Assembly: GCF_036108815.1 (NCBI RefSeq)
Contig: NZ_CP107985.1
Span: 2,728,001 to 2,792,000, forward strand
Length of the DNA: 64,000 nucleotides
From: Streptomyces sp. NBC_00353
Lineage (GTDB): Bacteria; Actinomycetota; Actinomycetes; Streptomycetales; Streptomycetaceae
Reading direction: 5' to 3'
Shown here: positions 59,302 through 64,000 of the stretch, in pieces
How the letters are laid out: each line of letters opens with the position of its first letter
Numbering within the stretch: the first letter of the stretch is position 1
Notes under the pieces: model-generated
What the model was told of the DNA's origin: nothing
Databases searched by the model: none
Seen by the model: only the letters and a program-made list of their open reading frames with translations
Program-made: the position numbers and the translations under genes

Positions 59302-60981
59302 CTACCGCCGCAACCGCCCCCGCCCCGCAGCCAGCACGGCACTGACCTCGGCGAGCCGCAGCGGCCGTGCCAGCGCCCCCACCACCCCCAGAAGCACCAT
59401 CACCCCCGCCGCCGCTGCCACCACGTCTCCGGACCCGTCGCATGCACGAGCCGCCCCGTACCCGAGCGCCCCCGCGGGCACACATGCCACCACCAGCCGC
59501 ACATGCGCCCACAGTCCGGGCGACCGCCACAGTGCAGGCCGCCGCTCACCGGATCCACCCGACACCCTGCGATGCAGCACATACGCGGTGACCGCGAACC
59601 CCGCGAACAACGCCACCGAGTACGCCGCGGCCATCCCCGTCACCGCCCACCGCGCGGGCAGCAACAGATACGCGACACCGGACAGCCCCGCGTTGAACGC
59701 CGCGATCACCAGGTTCAGAAGGAACGGCGTACGGGTGTCGCCCATCGCGTAGAAGCCCCGGGACAGCACGTACTGCCCGGAGAACGCAATCAGTCCCGGC
59801 GCGAATGCCGTCATCATCCCCGCCATCACCGTGATGTCGGCGGCGCCGGTACGTCCGTACCCGAACACGGCCCCCATCACCCACGGCGCGAGCGCGAACA
59901 GCGCACCCGCTGCGGGCACCACCACCGCGGCCGTCGTCCGCAGCGCGTACGAGACATCGCGACGCACCCCGGCCAGATCGCCGTCGGCCGCCGCCCGGCT
60001 CATCCGCGGCATCAGCGCGGTGACGAGCGAGACGGTCACGATGCCCTGCGGCACCACCCACAGCTGGTAGGCGTAGCTGTACGCGGTATAGCCCGCGCCG
60101 CCCACCACGCCCTGCTCCACGGCGTGCTGCCCGGTGAGGGTGGAGAGCCGCGTCACCACCCAGTAGGCGACCTGGTTCGTCAGTACCAGCATCACGAGCC
60201 AGCCGGCCGATCGCAGCGGCCGGGTGAGGCCGCTCCCCCGCCAGTCGAACCGGGGCCGCCAGCGGAACTTCGCGGCCCGCAGGGCGGGCACCAGGGCCAG
60301 CGTCTGCACGGCGATCCCGGCCGTCGTCCCCCACCCCAGAAACTGGGCATGCGCGGGGGTCAGCGTGCCGTCGGAGCCTGCCGCGACGCCCAGATACAGT
60401 CCGAACACGGCAATGATCACAAGGTTGTTGAGGACCGGGGTCCACATCATCGCGCCGAACCGGTTGCGGGCATTCAGTACTTGACCGAGGAGCGTGAATA
60501 GCCCGTAGAAGAGGATCTGCGGCAGGCAGTAACGGGCCAGCGCGATCGTGAGCTCCGCCCGCTCGCCCGAGTAGGGGGTGTAGACAGCGACGATCAGCGG
60601 GGCGCCGGCGACAGCGAGCCCGGTGAGGGCGACGAGGCCGACCGCGCAGGCGGTGAGCAGCCGGTCGGTGTACGCGGCGCCTCCGTCGGCGTGTTCCTTG
60701 GCGGCCCGCACCAGTTCCGGGACGAACACCGCATTGAGGGCGCCGCCGATGAGGAGCATGTAGAGGATGTTGGGGACGGTGTTGGCTACCGTGTACCCGT
60801 CGGCCTGGAGGCCGGTGCCGAGTGCGGCGACGACGACCGCCGAGCGTATGAACCCGGTGGCGCGCGAGACGACCGAGCCGGCTGCCATGACGGCGCCGCT
60901 GCGCAGCACCGGCCCCGACCTGTCCGTCGCCTTCCGCTGCTCGTCCTCTGCGACCTCTCCGGTCGCCTCGGTGGCGGTCAC
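59302..60981 (-). CDS. MurJ/MviN-family lipid II flippase
   Basis: A 559-residue membrane protein with about 14 segments. GTG 60981 overlaps the stop of the FemX-like gene (GTGA), which sets the start. Motifs: SGAVMAAGSVVSRATGFIRS, NTVPNILYMLLIGGALNAVF (MVF loop), VPELVRAAKEHADGG, GQVLNARNRFGAMMWTPVLN, and SYAYQLWVVPQGIVTVSLVT with ALMPRMSRAAADGD. It probably moves a lipid-linked cell-wall precursor across the membrane. The main Streptomyces murJ normally has a larger protein near oriC, so this is likely a paralogue. It works beside FemX-like peptidoglycan branching. Confidence 0.88.
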   Translation of the reverse strand: MTATEATGEVAEDEQRKATDRSGPVLRSGAVMAAGSVVSRATGFIRSAVVVAALGTGLQADGYTVANTVPNILYMLLIGGALNAVFVPELVRAAKEHADGGAAYTDRLLTACAVGLVALTGLAVAGAPLIVAVYTPYSGERAELTIALARYCLPQILFYGLFTLLGQVLNARNRFGAMMWTPVLNNLVIIAVFGLYLGVAAGSDGTLTPAHAQFLGWGTTAGIAVQTLALVPALRAAKFRWRPRFDWRGSGLTRPLRSAGWLVMLVLTNQVAYWVVTRLSTLTGQHAVEQGVVGGAGYTAYSYAYQLWVVPQGIVTVSLVTALMPRMSRAAADGDLAGVRRDVSYALRTTAAVVVPAAGALFALAPWVMGAVFGYGRTGAADITVMAGMMTAFAPGLIAFSGQYVLSRGFYAMGDTRTPFLLNLVIAAFNAGLSGVAYLLLPARWAVTGMAAAYSVALFAGFAVTAYVLHRRVSGGSGERRPALWRSPGLWAHVRLVVACVPAGALGYGAARACDGSGDVVAAAAGVMVLLGVVGALARPLRLAEVSAVLAAGRGRLRR

Positions 60982-62150
60982 CGGCGCGCCAAGTACGCCT
61001 GGAACGCGCGGTACAGCGTGTTGTTGGCGGCTCCGCCCACTGATGTCTCCCACTCTCCGAGGGTCTCGACGACCTGTCCGCCGGTGCCGAGCTTCCAGCG
61101 CAGCAGTCCGAAGGCGCGGTCGTCGGGGTCGAGGGTGGAGGGTACCCCGCGCATGTCGTACACCTCGGCGCCGAGAGCCAGCGCATCGAGCATCATCTGC
61201 CACTGGAGGGCGTTGCTGGGGCGGACCTCTCGGCGGTGGTCGGCGGACGCGCCCGTCTGATACCAGACCCGCCGCCCGGTGCTGATCATGGTGTGTGCGG
61301 CAAGGATCTCGCCCTCGTGGACGGCGAGGTAGAGATGCATCCGGCCGGGCTGTTCGGCGTTGAGCACGGCGTACTGCCGCTGGTAGTAGGCGAGGGAGCG
61401 GCCGAGACGGAAGCCGTCCCGCTCCTCCGTGATCCGCAGCAGTCGGTGGAACTCGGGCAGTTCGACCGCACCGCCGACGACGATCCGGACGCCGCACTTC
61501 TGGGCCTTGCGGACGTTGCGGCGCCACTCCTGGTTGAGCCCCGTCCACAGGTCGTCGGGGGTGCGTCCGGCGAGCGGTACCTGGAAGACATGGCGCGGCT
61601 GGGCGTCGGCGTCGTTCCCGGCGTCGCCGTCCCCGCCGCACCGGTGCCAGCCGCGTGCCCGGAGCCGTTCGGCGACAGCGGTGCCGAGCGGGTCCACCTC
61701 GGTCGCCAGGACGTCCCCGACCTTCCGGCGGGGCCCGGTGGCCGCCTTGAGCCGGGCGGTGTCCCAGCGGCGGTAGGCCGGTGACGGGCCGATCCGTACG
61801 GCGAAGGCACCGGCCCTCCGCAGATGCGCCATCAAAGGCAGCAGCCAGCGATCGATTTCGGGATCGGCCCAGTCGGCCACCGGCCCTTCCGGCAGATAGG
61901 CAAAGTATTTCCGGGTGCCCGGAAATTGCCGGTAGAGCACGAGGGCGCTGCCGATCAATTCACCGCTGTCGCCGTGCCATCCGACCATTTCCGACGTCCA
62001 TTGATCCTTCACCTCGGCCCAGGACGGATACTGCAGAAAGCTCGCCCCGGCGCGCGCGGTCACACATGCCCGGTGCTCGGCAGCGGTGAGACTGCGTATC
62101 CGTAGCCCCTGTTCACCTCTGCGGTCACCGGTCGCGAGCAGCGCTGACAT
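60978..62150 (-). CDS. FemX/FemAB-type aminoacyltransferase
   Basis: A 390-residue protein with two GNAT-like domains. ATG 62150 is preferred for the GGGGAGGG site; the upstream Met at 62213 lacks one. Motifs: ASFLQYPSWAEVKDQWTSEM, LVLYRQFPGTRKYFAYLPEG, GLNQEWRRNVRKAQKCGVRI, AVHEGEILAAHTMISTGRRV and WYQTGASADHRREVRPSNAL, YDMRGVPSTLDPDDRAFGLL and RWKLGTGGQVVETLGEWE. The family adds glycine or other residues to lipid II side chains from aminoacyl-tRNA. Streptomyces FemX adds the single glycine bridge. Coupled to the flippase gene. Confidence 0.87.
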   Translation of the reverse strand: MSALLATGDRRGEQGLRIRSLTAAEHRACVTARAGASFLQYPSWAEVKDQWTSEMVGWHGDSGELIGSALVLYRQFPGTRKYFAYLPEGPVADWADPEIDRWLLPLMAHLRRAGAFAVRIGPSPAYRRWDTARLKAATGPRRKVGDVLATEVDPLGTAVAERLRARGWHRCGGDGDAGNDADAQPRHVFQVPLAGRTPDDLWTGLNQEWRRNVRKAQKCGVRIVVGGAVELPEFHRLLRITEERDGFRLGRSLAYYQRQYAVLNAEQPGRMHLYLAVHEGEILAAHTMISTGRRVWYQTGASADHRREVRPSNALQWQMMLDALALGAEVYDMRGVPSTLDPDDRAFGLLRWKLGTGGQVVETLGEWETSVGGAANNTLYRAFQAYLARR

Positions 62151-62377
62151 GTCCGTGGCCCTCCCCTGGTCCCTCCCGGCCGACGGCTCGGCGGGGCTGT
62201 ACAGGATGTTCACAGCGGCCTATGACGGATCCGCGCGGCGAATGTGACCGGACGATGACCGTTGTGCTGCGTTCCTTGTCATACAAGGGAATCCATGGTT
62301 TTCCCGGTATTTGCGGAACCTATGGTCGAGTACATGCCTCTCCACCGATGAGAAGCACTGCCATGGAGGTTTTTCCG

Positions 62378-63607
62378 TTGATCTCTGTATGCCGGCGCAT
62401 ACGCCGCACCACCTCGCCCGCCCGCCCGGCCCGGCTGACTCTGATCGCAGGTACGGCGGTACTCGGCGCCGCCCTCACCGCCTGCTCGGGCGCCGCCGCA
62501 TCGGACTCGGGTTCCGGGTCCGGTGATGATGCCGGGTCGGCCAGGACTCCGGACACCAGGATCACGGTGAACCTCCAGGGCACGAAGGCCGCCGCGGGCA
62601 AGCCGGTGACGGTGACGCTTGCCGACGGGAAGCTGAAGACCGTGAAGGTGACCGCCGCCGAAGGTGACGCGCTCACCGGCCGGATATCCGGCGACGGCCG
62701 GACCTGGACGTCGGACCGGGTCGCCGCACCCGGTACCGAGTACAGCGTCGAGGCCACGGACACCGGAGGCGGCACCGACCACGCGGCGTTCTCGACCGCC
62801 GCGGCCGACAAGGTCAACAAGCTGACGCTCGCCCCCGGCAAGAACACCACGGTCGGCGTCGCCCAGCCGCTGTCGATCGTCTTCGACAACCCGGTGAAGG
62901 ACAAGGCCGCGGTCGAGCGGGGGCTGAAGGTCAGCACGTCGAACAACACCGAGGGGTCCTGGGGCTGGCTGCAGGACTACTCCGGCAAGGACAGGATCGA
63001 CTGGCGGCCCAAGGAGTACTGGAAGTCCGGTACGCGCGTCACGCTCGACGCCGATCTGAACGGCATCGACTCGGGCCCGGCCGGCGGCTGGTTCGTGCGT
63101 GACTACGCGACGACGTTCACGATCGGCCGCAACCAGGTGGTCAAGGTCGACCTCGACCGGCACCGGCTGGCGTTGCGCCGAGACGGACAAACGGTCATGG
63201 ACGTGCCCATGTCGGCGGGCACCCCGGGCGGGGACAAGGCGTCCTGGCGGGGCACGGCCGTACTGATGGCGAAGGAGGGCACGATCAACATGCGCTCCGA
63301 GACGGTCGGTCTGGGCGACGCGTACGACAAGATGGTCGACTCGTCGATGCGGCTGACCTGGTCGGGGATGTACGCCCATGCCGCGCCGTGGCCGTGGAAC
63401 GCCGCGTATTTCGGGGTCGCCAACCACAGTTCCGGCTGTGTGGGGATGAGCGACGCGAACGCCGCGGAGCTGTACCGGAAGGCGCAGGTCGGCGACCCGT
63501 TCGAGATCACCGGCGCGGACGCCAAGGGCACGGTCGCGGAGGGCAACGGCTACGGGGCGTGGAATGTGTCCTGGTCCGACTGGCAGGCGAAGAGCGCCCT
63601 CGACTGA
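62378..63607 (+). CDS. lipoprotein L,D-transpeptidase (YkuD)
   Basis: A 409-residue lipoprotein. TTG 62378 is chosen because GGAGG lies 8 bases upstream; an upstream ATG at 62351/62363 overlaps that site. The signal ends in the lipobox LTAC. Two Ig-like domains (ITVNLQGTKAAAGKPVTVTL; LTLAPGKNTTVGVAQPLSIV) precede the YkuD domain: VVKVDLDRHRLALRRDGQTV, VPMSAGTPGGDKASWRGTAV and the catalytic AYFGVANHSSGCVGMSDANA (His, Ser, Gly, Cys). It makes 3-3 peptidoglycan cross-links at the outer face of the membrane. Divergent from femX. Confidence 0.93.
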   Translation: MISVCRRIRRTTSPARPARLTLIAGTAVLGAALTACSGAAASDSGSGSGDDAGSARTPDTRITVNLQGTKAAAGKPVTVTLADGKLKTVKVTAAEGDALTGRISGDGRTWTSDRVAAPGTEYSVEATDTGGGTDHAAFSTAAADKVNKLTLAPGKNTTVGVAQPLSIVFDNPVKDKAAVERGLKVSTSNNTEGSWGWLQDYSGKDRIDWRPKEYWKSGTRVTLDADLNGIDSGPAGGWFVRDYATTFTIGRNQVVKVDLDRHRLALRRDGQTVMDVPMSAGTPGGDKASWRGTAVLMAKEGTINMRSETVGLGDAYDKMVDSSMRLTWSGMYAHAAPWPWNAAYFGVANHSSGCVGMSDANAAELYRKAQVGDPFEITGADAKGTVAEGNGYGAWNVSWSDWQAKSALD

Positions 63608-63776
63608 TCCGCGAGTCCGCGACACCTCCGACGCCTCCGACGTCCTGACCTCGCGTCACCGCTGACACCACGTCCAACAATCGTTACGCTCACGAAACTT
63701 ACCGGGGAGTTACCAACGGTAAATGGCCAGGGTTACCGTCGGGTCACTTTGCACTGACACGCGTGAGGAGTGACCC

Positions 63777-64000
63777 GTGGGACGTCCGTACCCGGCTCTG
63801 CGCACCACCGCATCCATCGGAACCGCTGCCGTCCTGATCGCCGGAGCCGCCCTCGGCGCGGCTCCGGCGGCCGTCGCCCAGCCCCTCGCCGCACCCGCGG
63901 CGGCGTCGGCCCCGAGCCTGAAGTTCTACGACATCCCCGGCTCCGGCGGGATCACGCTCAAGGGCAATGTCTTCACACCCGCCGGTGCGGAGCCGGGCGA
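63777..64000 (+). CDS. secreted alpha/beta hydrolase-like protein, N-terminal part
   Basis: The frame is open to the right edge (74 codons). GTG 63777 follows GAGGAG. A Sec signal is present: MGRPYPALRTTASIGTAAVL, hydrophobic core to about residue 34, probable cleavage after AVAQ or APAAAS. The mature start SLKFYDIPGSGGITLKGNVF, TPAGAEPG resembles the first strands of Streptomyces CocE/NonD or X-prolyl-dipeptidase-type esterases. The catalytic motifs lie outside the window. Confidence 0.65.
   Translation, partial: MGRPYPALRTTASIGTAAVLIAGAALGAAPAAVAQPLAAPAAASAPSLKFYDIPGSGGITLKGNVFTPAGAEPG

Noticed and set aside
59302..61641. 779-codon form of the MurJ-like protein
   Set aside because: The N-terminal 220 codons overlap the FemX-like gene out of frame and are Arg/Pro-rich; GTG 60981 gives the normal MurJ start.

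Overview
The window reads as Streptomyces chromosome: very high G+C, GTG and TTG starts, short GTGA/ATGA overlaps between co-directional genes, Tat and Sec signal peptides, F420-type enzymes, and insertion sequences that use CTAG target sites. No rRNA or tRNA gene was seen. Genus is inferred from these traits and from recognisable protein families; no database was consulted.

Region 1 to about 26.3 kb is accessory and decayed. Intact genes (an alpha/beta hydrolase, YcxB-like and DUF-type proteins, small secreted proteins and lipoproteins, a VOC protein, a GlxA-type regulator with a divergent oxidoreductase/NIPSNAP/heme-binding operon, a DUF4360 protein, a Tat-exported metallophosphoesterase) are mixed with debris. 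The debris includes IS110, IS701 and IS5 remnants, two tyrosine-integrase fragments, and pieces of a Nudix hydrolase, a flavin monooxygenase, a nucleotidyltransferase and a DnaE C-terminus. One IS5-type element (9169-10464) has matching ends, a TA target duplication and an extra cargo gene. Several repeat families lie between genes, and 26090-26240 looks like a dying type I-E CRISPR array of 29-bp repeats at 61-bp period.

Region 26.3-33.1 kb is a divergent sugar-acid catabolic island: KDG kinase, KDPG aldolase and a GntR/FCD repressor on the minus strand, facing an MFS importer, a mannonate dehydratase (ManD type) and a fructuronate/mannonate oxidoreductase on the plus strand. It converts fructuronate or mannonate to pyruvate and glyceraldehyde 3-phosphate and ends in a strong terminator.

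Region 33.8-43.7 kb holds a lipoate-protein ligase, a NarL/HisKA_3 two-component pair, an AhpD-like protein coupled to a methyltransferase, an amidase, and a coupled pair made of an unrecognised protein and an AbiEii-like nucleotidyltransferase. Region 43.7-50.4 kb is a reductive pyrimidine (or hydantoin) breakdown cluster in two minus-strand operons: hydantoinase, LLM/F420-type oxidoreductase and NCS1 permease; then beta-ureidopropionase and class III aminotransferase. Both are preceded by the same TCTACG-CA-CGTAGA dyad, suggesting one regulator.

Region 50.6-64 kb is ordinary core-like DNA: a proline-rich protein, a PPOX protein, an Xre regulator next to an apparently leaderless methionine aminopeptidase, gamma-glutamyltransferase, a response regulator/kinase/lipoprotein operon, a FemX-MurJ cell-wall pair, a lipoprotein L,D-transpeptidase and the start of a secreted esterase-like protein cut by the right edge.
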